Positions 1 through 8,200 of a stretch of 64,000 bases of DNA are shown in pieces. Origin of the DNA: CAVYUC01 sp963816685. GTDB taxonomy: Bacteria > Bacteroidota > Bacteroidia > Bacteroidales > Prolixibacteraceae. Position numbers and translations under genes: made by a program. Each line of letters begins with the position of its first letter. Position 1 is the first letter of the stretch. Location: NCBI GenBank assembly GCA_963816685.1, contig CAWFMB010000011.1, positions 1 to 64,000 on the forward strand. Direction: 5' to 3'. Below the pieces are notes generated by a model. It was not told where the DNA came from, made no database searches, and saw only the letters and a list, made by a program, of their open reading frames with translations.

Positions 1-1959
1 GCAAACGCTGACAGGGAGAAGCTCTCACACCACCGTACGTACGGGTCTCGTATACGGCGGTTCGTTAAGTCATGGGAAATCCGAGGGACAGTTTCCCATC
101 CCATTTAACAGGTTTAATTTTATTGTAGAGTTCCAGCATAGGGATGTAACCCCGCTGTTTCAACCGGTCAACCGTAATGGTAGTACCAAGAATCGGGCTT
201 TGGGCAATTGCCCAGCCACCCATCCGTGACCGGCTCCATGTATAGGCTTGCCCCTGTTCAATTCCCAAACGAATAAGACTGCGCCTTTTCTTTTCGGGTT
301 TCTTCCAATGGTGCCAGATACAGTAGCGGAGACGATTTCGCAACCATCCATCCAGTTCATTGAGTTTGTTTTGAATGCTTGCCATTCGGAAAGCATTTAC
401 CCAACCCCGCTGAACTTCGTTGAGTTTTTCGATTCGTTCGTCAAAACTCATTGGAGTAGTTTTCCGGGTGATGGTTTTGAGCTTTTGCTTTAGCTTTTCC
501 CAACTCTTTTTGGATACCACCAGTTGATACTTGCCCCGTTCGCCTTTCACATAGGTAGGTACAAACCCAAACCCTAAACAGGTGAATTGTACAGGTCGGC
601 GGATACCGCTTTTCTCCCGGTTGATTGACAATTTCAGTTTCGTTTTCAGAAACTTGTAGATATTGTTGCCAACTTTCCGGGCGGTTGCCTTGGTTTTAAC
701 GTAAATGCTAAAATCATCGGCGTAGCGGACGAACCGCACCCCCTGCCGTTCCAGTTCCCTGTCCAGTTCATGCAGCATGATGTTCGACAGTAACGGGCTG
801 AGTGGACTACCTTGTGGTACACCTTTTCTGCGTTTGACCAGTTTCCCGTTTATTTGAATCGGGGAACGCAGCCATTTGCGGATAAGGCGCAGGGTTTCGC
901 GACATTTGATTTTACGGTAAAGCAGTTGCAGCAAATGGCAATGGTCAACTTCGTCGAAGAAAGTCTTTAAATCTATATCTACGATATACTGAAACCCTTC
1001 GTTGATGTATCCCTGTGCTTTTAAAACTGCCTGATGCACGTTCCGGTTTGGGCGGAAACCAAAACTGGAATCCGAAAATTCAAATTCGAACCGTGCATTA
1101 ATTACCTGCAAAACCGCTTGTTGAAGCAACCGGTCGGTTACAGTGGGAATCCCAAGTAATCTGGTCTTCCCGTTCCCTTTCGGGATTTCTACCCCTAAAA
1201 TGGGTTGCGGCAAATACTTCCCCGAACGAACTTTTGCTGTCAGTTCTTCCTTGTCAATCGACAGGAGTTCCGGCAGTTTGGTCACAGGCATATAATCAAC
1301 TCCAGCCGAACCGTGGTTCTTCCGGACTTTATACATTGCCTGTAACAGGTTATTCCGTGTTAAAATTTGCTCAATCATTTTAGTTTCAATTTATTGTTTC
1401 CCTGTCCCGCTTAATGTAAGGCTAGAATCTTTCGAAAGCTTCCTTACAGCTTTTGGAACAACTTAACGTTCAGCCCTTCAGTTTATCTGTGAGTCCTCCG
1501 TTGTTTATAACGGCTCGTTTCCTAAACCTACTATGGCTTCTGCTGACTTCTCATCAATCTTGCAACCGATGAGACCTCCCCAGGTAAGAGCATCTTCCTT
1601 CCTCCAATCTCTGCTGAATCTACTTAATAAACACACTCCTTTTCAGGCTTTTGGACTTCACAATGATGTGCTTGCTCATCCGGTTTATCAAGCCTCATAT
1701 CCAGTTTCTGTTTCCCGACCTTCGGTACGGGACAGGCTGTCAGTACCGGAGTTTGCCGGTTGGCTTCCTTCACTGCATACCTCACGGTAAACCAGCTTGC
1801 CACTTGCTAACGGTTCGGGGCGTTACCCCCGCCCGTAAGGGACTTACACCCTCTGGAATAATTTCATGCTACACACTATTGTTTAATCCCAAAAATTTGT
1901 ATTTTCAACATTTTTTCTGAGCTTTCAGTAGTGTGTGCACATGCTCATGCTGGGCACAC
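1..1959 (-). mobile_element. Group II intron (ribozyme plus intron-encoded protein), 3' end at or beyond window edge
   Basis: On the minus strand the element opens with GTGTGCCCAGC (from about 1959), a GUGYG-type group II 5' end. About 580 nt of structured, non-coding domain I-IV RNA follow, then the maturase gene (1378-65). Beyond the stop lies a domain V-like hairpin at about 15-64, in which CCGCCGTA pairs with TACGGTGG, and then a short domain VI-like segment running to the window start. The exact 3' splice site is not visible and may lie left of base 1. The RNA would self-splice and retrohome with its protein. It lies antisense to the cassette genes to its right and abuts an attC-like palindrome. 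The structural class was not determined. Small open frames on the plus strand between 1533 and 1920 are shadows of the ribozyme. Confidence 0.85.
65..1378 (-). CDS. ltrA: Group II intron reverse transcriptase/maturase
   Basis: The 437-residue protein is a complete intron-encoded reverse transcriptase. It binds the intron RNA, assists splicing and copies the intron into new DNA sites. Visible motifs are the N-terminal RT0/RT1-type region (residues 1-60), IPKGNGKTRLLGIPTV (65-80), SFGFRPNRN (105-113), VDIDLKTFFD (133-142, first catalytic aspartates), GVPQGSPLSPLLSNI (186-200) and the polymerase YADD box (219-222). The thumb/maturase region follows. The C-terminus stops without an HNH endonuclease domain, so mobility would rely on single-stranded or replication-fork DNA targets. 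The length is normal for endonuclease-less intron proteins and there is no frameshift, so the element may be active. The class (C versus D type) cannot be fixed by eye. Confidence 0.95.
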   Translation of the reverse strand: MIEQILTRNNLLQAMYKVRKNHGSAGVDYMPVTKLPELLSIDKEELTAKVRSGKYLPQPILGVEIPKGNGKTRLLGIPTVTDRLLQQAVLQVINARFEFEFSDSSFGFRPNRNVHQAVLKAQGYINEGFQYIVDIDLKTFFDEVDHCHLLQLLYRKIKCRETLRLIRKWLRSPIQINGKLVKRRKGVPQGSPLSPLLSNIMLHELDRELERQGVRFVRYADDFSIYVKTKATARKVGNNIYKFLKTKLKLSINREKSGIRRPVQFTCLGFGFVPTYVKGERGKYQLVVSKKSWEKLKQKLKTITRKTTPMSFDERIEKLNEVQRGWVNAFRMASIQNKLNELDGWLRNRLRYCIWHHWKKPEKKRRSLIRLGIEQGQAYTWSRSRMGGWAIAQSPILGTTITVDRLKQRGYIPMLELYNKIKPVKWDGKLSLGFPMT

Positions 1960-1975
1960 ACAGCAAAATATAATT

Positions 1976-2090
1976 AATTGCCGTTTTCGTTCGGACAACT
2001 TACTTTTTTAGCCCGCAGCAACTTTTGCGTGGCATGACAGGAAAGCAACCCGCAATCGGCACCTAATCATATTTGCGAACCATTACCAAC
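1976..2090 (+). repeat. attC-like imperfect palindrome J0 (left part interrupted by the intron)
   Basis: This GC-richer stretch lies between the intron and the first cassette gene. It contains nested inverted segments, such as TGCCG near 1978 with CGGCA near 2057 and TTGCG with CGCAA inside. It ends in CCATTACCAAC (2080-2090). Its last eight bases, TTACCAAC, are the exact reverse complement of GTTGGTAA at 2783-2790, just after the first cassette gene. The element reads as the right part of a recombination site whose left part lies beyond the intron. The attC assignment is inference from symmetry. Confidence 0.5.
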
Positions 2091-2134
2091 AAGCTTAAAA
2101 AGAAAGTCAACTAACTATTAAATATAAAACAAAC

Positions 2135-2776
2135 ATGAAAAAGGTTTTCTCCTCATTCCTATTTTTAATTATCATTTCTTCACTTTACGGACAGGACATT
2201 GAATTAAGCGGTATTTTTGCAAATAGTAGTTCAAAAAGCTTTAAAAGTAGTTTCGGTTATTCTTTGGGATTTAACAAAATTGTAAAAACAAAAAATAAAT
2301 TGGGGGTTACATTCTCTCATTATTTTTATAGTGCTAATTATGACAATATATATACGCCAAATTATGACCCTTCATCATTAAGTATTACACAAACTGACGC
2401 AAATAATAAAAGATTAGCTTTAAGATTAAATTATGCATTTAGACTTGTTAATAATCCAAAATCAAAATTGTATTTGGGACCCGAGATTGGTTTAAATTAC
2501 TTTAGGATAAAAGAAAAAACGGAAAGAATTGCAAACGGACAAATTGAAAGTGGAAGTTTTAATGATGATTACTGGTTAAACAATAAGCTTGGAATTGGTT
2601 TTTTACTAGAATTTCAGTTGGACGAGGTGATATCAAAAAGAATCTCAACAGTTCTTTCTGTTAATCCTGAAATTGTCGGATTTGAAGAATTTGGTGCAAT
2701 GGGTAGTGCAGACCCCTGGTTTATTGGATGGTTAAATTTTAAACTTGGAATTAGATATAAATTAAAAAATGAATAA
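2135..2776 (+). CDS. Hypothetical secreted outer-membrane beta-barrel-like protein (cassette gene 1)
   Basis: The 213-residue product starts with a clear signal peptide (MKKVFSSFLFLIIISSLYGQ, cut near residue 20). It continues as alternating aromatic and hydrophobic strands with turn-rich links, as in small outer-membrane beta-barrels such as the porin/OmpW-like groups common in Bacteroidota. Segments such as LGVTFSHYFYSANYD, LYLGPEIGLNYF and the C-terminal FKLGIRYKL look like transmembrane strands ending near the terminus. I do not recognise a specific family. The gene is visibly AT-rich, unlike the GC-rich palindromes around it, and stands alone between cassette ends, which suggests acquisition by transfer. 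The function is unknown. Its expression signal would have to come from outside or from the short leader. Confidence 0.7.
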   Translation: MKKVFSSFLFLIIISSLYGQDIELSGIFANSSSKSFKSSFGYSLGFNKIVKTKNKLGVTFSHYFYSANYDNIYTPNYDPSSLSITQTDANNKRLALRLNYAFRLVNNPKSKLYLGPEIGLNYFRIKEKTERIANGQIESGSFNDDYWLNNKLGIGFLLEFQLDEVISKRISTVLSVNPEIVGFEEFGAMGSADPWFIGWLNFKLGIRYKLKNE

Positions 2777-2782
2777 AAGCCA

Positions 2783-2920
2783 GTTGGTAACAAAGTACAT
2801 ATTTCAGAGCGGGGTTTGGTGGTTCGCCAACTGCGGATTCTCGTTTCGCAGTTCCGTGTCCTTCGGACAGGAACGCTCTCCGAAATCCGCAACGACAACT
2901 TGCAAGTGACCGTTACAAAC
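2783..2920 (+). repeat. attC-like imperfect palindrome J1
   Basis: This 138-bp element starts seven bases after the first cassette gene with GTTGGTAAC and ends with GTTACAAAC. A nested hairpin (GTTCC G TGTCC pairing with GGACA GGAAC, a bulged stem at about 2851-2874) sits inside a larger one closed by GCGGATT and AATCCGC. Bases 2812-2890 are identical to 3720-3798. Bulged, imperfect palindromes of 60-140 bp with complementary ends are typical of attC sites, which integrases read as folded single strands. Confidence 0.6.
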
Positions 2921-2990
2921 AATTTTAAACCAAGAAAAAAAGCAAAATAAGACCAGAAATAAAAATATTCTTAAACACTAAAAACCTGAT

Positions 2991-3686
2991 ATGAAAAAAT
3001 CAATTTTAATCTTAACAGTTTTATTCCCATTATTTTGTTTGGCACAAAATGACAAAGGCGGATTTTTTATCGAAACAGGAGTCACATTGTTTGGCGGAAG
3101 AAATTATACACCCACTTTTGTTGGTACCAGTGGTATCTCATATTGGCAACATAGACATTTTACTGAAAGAGATGGTAAAGAGGAATTGTTTTCACCTTAT
3201 AATTATAACATAACTTATTTCTCAATTGCTCCGCGAATGGGATATTTTTTAAGTAATAAGACTTCAGTCGGAATAGATTTTCAATATTCTGATAATTTCA
3301 ATTCTTTTAAAGAAAATTATTGGAATATTTTGTCAGGATTATTTCTTCGATATTACTTTTTAAATAAAAAAAATAGTCCTTTTATAGAAGTTGCTGCGGG
3401 AACTGGACTCTCTAAAGAAGTTACAAAAAGTACTTCCCCTGGTGGAGCAAATTATGAAAGAATCGAATACTTTAATTTGCCCTATATTTCTGGTTCCGCT
3501 GGATATTCTTTTACTCTCAGTCCACGATTTAAACTTGGAATTGCTGCAACTATTCAGAATACATTTCAAAAGCCGAATGAAAAAAGTAATTTTGGTACAG
3601 ATACTTCCAAAATTTCAATACTGGAAACAGGACTTATTGCATCGATAAGTTATAATTTTAAGATAAATAGAAAGAAAAAAGAATAA
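2991..3686 (+). CDS. Hypothetical secreted outer-membrane beta-barrel-like protein (cassette gene 2)
   Basis: The 231-residue product has a signal peptide (MKKSILILTVLFPLFCLAQ). The rest resembles an outer-membrane beta-barrel domain protein: IAPRMGYFLSNKTSVGIDFQY, FLRYYFLNKKNSPFIEVAAG and the final LIASISYNFKIN are typical amphipathic strand pairs, and the protein ends in a positively charged tail after the last strand. It could be a small porin or a surface-anchored barrel of the PorT/OmpA-like kind, but no defining motif allows a name. The start at 2991 is the only one compatible with the signal peptide. A 70-bp AT-rich leader separates it from the preceding attC-like end. Base composition matches the other two cassette genes. 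Confidence 0.7.
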   Translation: MKKSILILTVLFPLFCLAQNDKGGFFIETGVTLFGGRNYTPTFVGTSGISYWQHRHFTERDGKEELFSPYNYNITYFSIAPRMGYFLSNKTSVGIDFQYSDNFNSFKENYWNILSGLFLRYYFLNKKNSPFIEVAAGTGLSKEVTKSTSPGGANYERIEYFNLPYISGSAGYSFTLSPRFKLGIAATIQNTFQKPNEKSNFGTDTSKISILETGLIASISYNFKINRKKKE

Positions 3687-3691
3687 AAACA

Positions 3692-3828
3692 GTTTGTAAT
3701 AAATTACATATTGCAGGGCGGGTTTGGTGGTTCGCCAACTGCGGATTCTCGTTTCGCAGTTCCGTGTCCTTCGGACAGGAACGCTCTCCGAAATCCGCCC
3801 CGACAACTTGCACCAACTGTTGCCAACC
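3692..3828 (+). repeat. attC-like imperfect palindrome J2, near copy of J1
   Basis: This 137-bp element begins five bases after the second cassette gene with GTTTGTAAT and ends with GTTGCCAACC. Bases 3720-3798 (79 bp) are identical to 2812-2890. After a two-base difference, 3801-3812 again match 2893-2904. The outer ends differ from J1 and instead match the neighbouring cassettes, as expected if the body belongs to the upstream cassette and the rightmost bases to the next one. Confidence 0.6.
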
Positions 3829-3854
3829 ATATTAAAAACGAACATACAGACAAT

Positions 3855-4583
3855 ATGAAACAGATTTTATTGATTCTAATATTAGGACTAATCTCATTAG
3901 GAGAAATCTACTCGCAAGATTTTAAAATGATTAATTATCAACTGGATTTTGGAACTACCTTGACAATTCCTTATAAAAAAACGATTGAGATTTGGCCTGA
4001 GTTTGCAGGTCATCCACAGACAGATTATAGTACAAATTCTGGATACTTTCTTGAGGCATTGATTTCTTATAATTTAAACAGTAAATATTCGATTAGCACT
4101 GGACTGAATTACAATCTGACATCTCTTAAAATAAATGATAAAATAGGTCTAATTGAGAATAAAGGTAATTTGACAAATTCCTACCTAACCTTTCCTGTTT
4201 TGATTAAATTTCGTTTATCTGATATAATGCCAATTACAATTTCCGCGGGATCATATCTCGGTTTGTTAATTAGTGCCAATGAGAAAGGAACTTCCTATAT
4301 TGATACTGCGGGACTTATATTTGCAGAACCTGACCCAATAATACAAATTGAACCAACACAAAAATATGACACAGATATAAAAAAGGATTATACTTCAATT
4401 GATTATGGTTTATCAATACAACTTGATTATGAGATTAGTTTGAGCCATGGATTAAAGGGAGTAATATTATCACGATTTAATTATGGACTCAAAGATGTAC
4501 TAACGAATGATTTAGGAAATAATAGTTCAGCCAAAGATTGGAAAAATTACAATTTAATGATTGGATTTGGATTAAAACTATAA
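3855..4583 (+). CDS. Hypothetical secreted outer-membrane beta-barrel-like protein (cassette gene 3)
   Basis: I place the start at the ATG at 3855, giving 242 residues that open with a good signal peptide (MKQILLILILGLISLGEIYSQ). The open frame extends back to 3711, but that part runs through the attC-like palindrome and lacks protein character. The mature part alternates short hydrophobic strands with polar turns (YLTFPVLIKFRLSDIMPITI, SAGSYLGLLISA, YGLSIQLDYEISLSHGLKG, YNLMIGFGLKL). It resembles PorT-like outer-membrane beta-barrel proteins, including a C-terminal strand ending in an aliphatic residue. No exact family is recognised. Like the other two cassette products it is predicted to sit in the outer membrane. 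Confidence 0.68.
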   Translation: MKQILLILILGLISLGEIYSQDFKMINYQLDFGTTLTIPYKKTIEIWPEFAGHPQTDYSTNSGYFLEALISYNLNSKYSISTGLNYNLTSLKINDKIGLIENKGNLTNSYLTFPVLIKFRLSDIMPITISAGSYLGLLISANEKGTSYIDTAGLIFAEPDPIIQIEPTQKYDTDIKKDYTSIDYGLSIQLDYEISLSHGLKGVILSRFNYGLKDVLTNDLGNNSSAKDWKNYNLMIGFGLKL

Positions 4584-4847
4584 AAAATACGGTTGGCAAT
4601 AAATAGGAATATGAGCGGTACGCAGTACCCAGTCCCGCCCTGGGCGGGATTGAACTACACCCGCCGGGCTCAGGGCTATGTATTTAATGAAGATTTTTAA
4701 GATTTTTTGAAGAAAAATAATTGAAGGACTACCACGCAATCTGATATTACTCATACAATTTACCGTTTCCAATGCCGTTTAACAGGCTTAGTTTAGTTGC
4801 AGAGGTTAATCTGTTTAATGCCAAATGTTTTTAAGAATAGTAATCAT
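4584..4847 (+). other. Gene-free stretch holding attC-like element J3
   Basis: GGTTGGCAAT (4591-4600) is the left half-site of the third cassette. It is followed by GC-rich hairpins: GGTAC-gca-GTACC near 4617-4629 and TCCCGCC-ctg-GGCGGGA near 4633-4650. The palindrome body differs in sequence from J1 and J2 but occupies the same place after its gene. Possible right borders are GTT-containing words near 4764 and 4777. Base composition then drops and no gene is visible before the terminator at 4848. Confidence 0.45.
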
Positions 4848-4884
4848 AAAAAAAGGAAACCAGTAAATGATTTCCTTTTTTTAA
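4848..4884 (-). terminator. Rho-independent terminator after the DUF3467 gene, usable from both sides
   Basis: An A-run and AAGGAAA pair with TTTCCTT and a T-run around a loop of about 12 nt. It lies just beyond the stop of the minus-strand rpoBC-DUF3467 transcript and shields that block from the cassette island. Confidence 0.7.
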
Positions 4885-4901
4885 ATTCTTTTTTGAAAAG
4901 T

Positions 4902-5225
4902 TTAAGCCTGCGCTGCCGGGCCACCAAAATTCATGGGTGGCATCATCGGATCGGAACCGGGCTTTACATTTTTTATTGGTCCGTGTAAGGATTCATATTT
5001 TTTAATATTATCCTGCAAGGCCATTAACAAACGTTTTGCATGTTCCGGTGTGAGAATAATCCGCGATTTCACATTCGCTTTTGGTATTCCCGGCATAATC
5101 CGGACAAAATCAACAACAAACTCTGAGCTTGAATGGGTAATCACTGCAAGATTTGAATAAATCCCCTGTGCCACTTCTTCATTAAGTTCGATGTTCAACT
5201 GTTGTTGTTTTGTTTTATCTTCCAT
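4902..5225 (-). CDS. DUF3467 family protein
   Basis: This 107-residue soluble protein matches the DUF3467 family: LNIELNEEVAQGIYSNLAVI near the N-terminus, then SSEFVVDFVRIMPG and SRIILTPEHAKRLLMAL, which are the conserved blocks. The C-terminal 25 residues are Pro/Gly/Met-rich and probably disordered. The family is small, widespread in Bacteroidota and of unknown biochemical role. It starts 11 bases after rpoC ends and therefore belongs to the 3' end of the rpoBC transcript. That position suggests co-expression with RNA polymerase, though no direct functional link can be read from the sequence. Confidence 0.9.
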   Translation of the reverse strand: MEDKTKQQQLNIELNEEVAQGIYSNLAVITHSSSEFVVDFVRIMPGIPKANVKSRIILTPEHAKRLLMALQDNIKKYESLHGPIKNVKPGSDPMMPPMNFGGPAAQA

Positions 5226-5236
5226 GATTTTTCAGC

Positions 5237-8200
5237 TTAAAAATTCTTTTTCGTATCAATTAACCTGTCGTATTCTTCTTTTGAACCAACAACAAGGTTT
5301 TTGTATTCTTTTAAACCTGTACCGGCGGGAATGAGGTGACCGCAAATCACGTTTTCCTTCAATCCGTCGAGGTAATCAGTTTTACCGTTAATAGCTGCTT
5401 CATTCAGTACTTTTGTTGTTTCCTGGAATGAGGCTGCCGACAACCAGCTTCTTGTTTGCAGAGCGGCTTTTGTAATCCCCTGCAGTACCTGGCTTGAAGT
5501 TGCAGAAATTGCATCACGCGATTCAACAAGTTTTTTATCTTTTCTTCTCAACTGTGAATTTTCGTCGCGCAAACGGCGGGCAGAAATAATCTGGCCAGCT
5601 TTCAATCCCTCTGCATCACCCGGTTCGATAACCACTTTTTTATTCCAAATCCAGTCGTTTTCGGAAAGGAATTCGTTTTTATCGACCACCTGTTTTTCAA
5701 GGAAACGGGTATCACCCGGATCGTCGATTTCAACTTTACGCATCATCTGACGGATAATCACCTCGAAGTGCTTGTCGTTGATTTTCACACCCTGCATCCG
5801 GTAAACATCCTGCACTTCGTTCAAAATATAACTCTGAACGGCTGTCGGACCTTTAATACTCAGAATATCGGAAGGAGTGGTTGCACCATCAGAAAGTGGA
5901 ATTCCTGCACGGATATAATCGTTCTCCTGTACCAGAATCTGTTTTGAAAGCGGAACAAGGTATTTCTTCACATCACCGGATTTCGAGGTGATGATAATTT
6001 CGCGGTTACCACGTTTGATTTTACCCAGTGAAACTTCACCATCGATTTCAGAGACCACTGCAGGATTCGAGGGGTTACGAGCTTCAAAAAGTTCTGTAAC
6101 ACGAGGCAGACCACCTGTGATATCGCCTGCTTTACCCGCAGCTCTCGGAATTTTCACCAGTACTGTACCGGCTTTTACTTCCTGGCCCTGCATTACTGAA
6201 ATGTGACCACCAACAGGAAGGTTATAGGAACGGATTAAATTGCCGTCGCTGCCCATGATCTTCAATGTCGGGTTTTTGGTTTTATCCCTTGTTTCGATAA
6301 TTACTTTTTCGCTGTAGCCGGTTTGTTCGTCCGATTCCTGGCGGAAAGTAATATTTTCAATCAGGTTTTCAAATTCAATTTTACCATCGAATTCTGTAAT
6401 AATAACACCATTAAACGGGTCCCATTCGCAAATAAGTTTACCCTTTCGGATTTCATCCCCGTTTTTCACATACAGTTTCGAACCGTAAGGAATTGTATGG
6501 GTTGAAAGCGGAATCTGGGTATTTTTATCTATGATTTTCAATTCGGCCAAACGGCTGACAACAATATCAACTTTTGATCCGCCTTCTGGTTTATTTTCAA
6601 CTGCGCGAAGTTCCTCAATTTCGACATAACCATCGTATTTGGCTTCAACAGTTGACTGGGCGGAAATGTTACCTGCAATACCTCCCACGTGGAATGTACG
6701 CAATGTCAGCTGGGTTCCGGGTTCACCAATCGACTGGGCGGCAATAACACCAACTGCTTCGCCTTTCTGAACCATATTTCCGGTAGCAAGGTTGCGACCA
6801 TAACATTTGCCGCAAACTCCAACTTTCGATTCACAGGTTAAAACTGAGCGGATTTCCACTGTTTCAATCGGAGAATCTTCAATTGCAAGTGCAACTTCTT
6901 CACTAATAGTATCGCCCGATTTTACAATTAAATCTGCATTTAACGGGTGATAGATATCGTGAACTGAAGTACGGCCGATAATCCTGTCGAAAAGGGAAGC
7001 AACAACTTCCTCATCGTTTTTAATGGCGCTTGCCACCAAACCACGGAGAGTACCGCAATCTTCTTCCGAAATAATAACATCCTGCGAAACATCAACAAGA
7101 CGACGGGTTAAATAACCTGCATCAGCTGTTTTAAGGGCAGTATCTGCCAAACCTTTACGGGCACCGTGAGTTGAAATAAAATATTCCAAAACCGAAAGAC
7201 CTTCTTTAAAGTTGGCAAGAATCGGGTTTTCAATAATCTGCGAACCTGTTGATCCTGATTTCTGTGGTTTTGCCATCAATCCCCTCATTCCACACAACTG
7301 CCTGATTTGTTCCTTTGAACCACGGGCTCCGGAATCAAGCATCATGTATATTGAGTTAAACCCTTGTTTATCGGTACTTAAAGTTTTCATTACCGAATGG
7401 GTAAGTTTTGAGTTGGCATGTGTCCAGATATCAATTACCTGGTTATAGCGTTCGTTGTTGGTTATAAATCCCATGTTGTAGTTATTTATAACTTCTTCAA
7501 CTTCAACATAACCGTCTCCGACAATACTTTCCTTATCTCCTGGAATAATTACGTCATCGAGGTTGAATGACAAACCTCCGCGGTAAGCCATGTTGTAACC
7601 CAAATCTTTAATTGCATCCAGGAAAGTCACTGTTTCAGCATTTCCGCATCTTTTAAAAACATCGGAAATGATGGTTCTTAACGATTTTTTTGTCAGCAGC
7701 TGGTTAATATAACCAACTTTGCGTGGTACATATTCATTGAACAGTACACGGCCAACAGTCGTTTCGATGATATGTTTAAAGTATTTGCCGTTTTCATCGA
7801 CATCTTCAACTTTCACTTTTACAATTGTATGAAGGCCGATTACTTTTTCAGAATAGGCAATAATCACCTCTTCGGGAGAATAGAATGTCATTCCTTCCCT
7901 TGGCGAACCTTTGCGTGCGTTTGTCATGTAATACAACCCGAGTACCATATCCTGCGACGGAACCTGAATAGGCGCTCCGTTTGCAGGGTTCAACAGGTTA
8001 TGGGATGCAAGCATGAGCAATTGCGCTTCCAGAACTGCAGCATTTCCCAAAGGAAGATGCACTGCCATCTGGTCACCATCAAAGTCAGCATTAAAACCTG
8101 TACATACCAAGGGGTGCAACTGAATGGCTTTACCTTCGATTAAAACCGGCTGGAAAGCCTGGATAGACAAACGGTGAAGTGTGGGTGCCCTGTTCAACAT

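Larger units (their letters stand above)
2083..4600 (+). mobile_element. Candidate integron-like array of three gene cassettes
   Basis: Three single-gene units follow one another, all on the plus strand. Each has short perfect inverted ends of its own: TTACCAAC (2083-2090) with GTTGGTAA (2783-2790); TTACAAAC (2913-2920) with GTTTGTAA (3692-3699); TTGCCAACC (3820-3828) with GGTTGGCAA (4591-4599). Units two and three begin right after a G, giving G^TT as at integron crossover points. In integrated integron cassettes the bases complementary to a cassette's own downstream half-site lie upstream of its gene, which is the pattern seen here. Long imperfect palindromes separate the genes. No integrase gene is visible, and the strict GTTRRRY/RYYYAAC consensus is not fully met. 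Transposon-like units with private inverted repeats remain an alternative. Confidence 0.55.

Noticed and set aside
1533..1920. Two overlapping open frames on the plus strand (about 85-89 codons)
   Set aside because: They lie antisense to the intron's ribozyme domains, lack protein-like composition, and are explained by the structured RNA.
2783..3828. MITE or insertion-sequence remnants
   Set aside because: No target-site duplications were seen, and the cassette-specific complementarity of outer ends fits recombination sites better, although the option is not fully excluded.
3711..3854. A longer start for the third cassette gene
   Set aside because: The added 48 residues are the translated attC-like palindrome, and the signal peptide begins at 3855.
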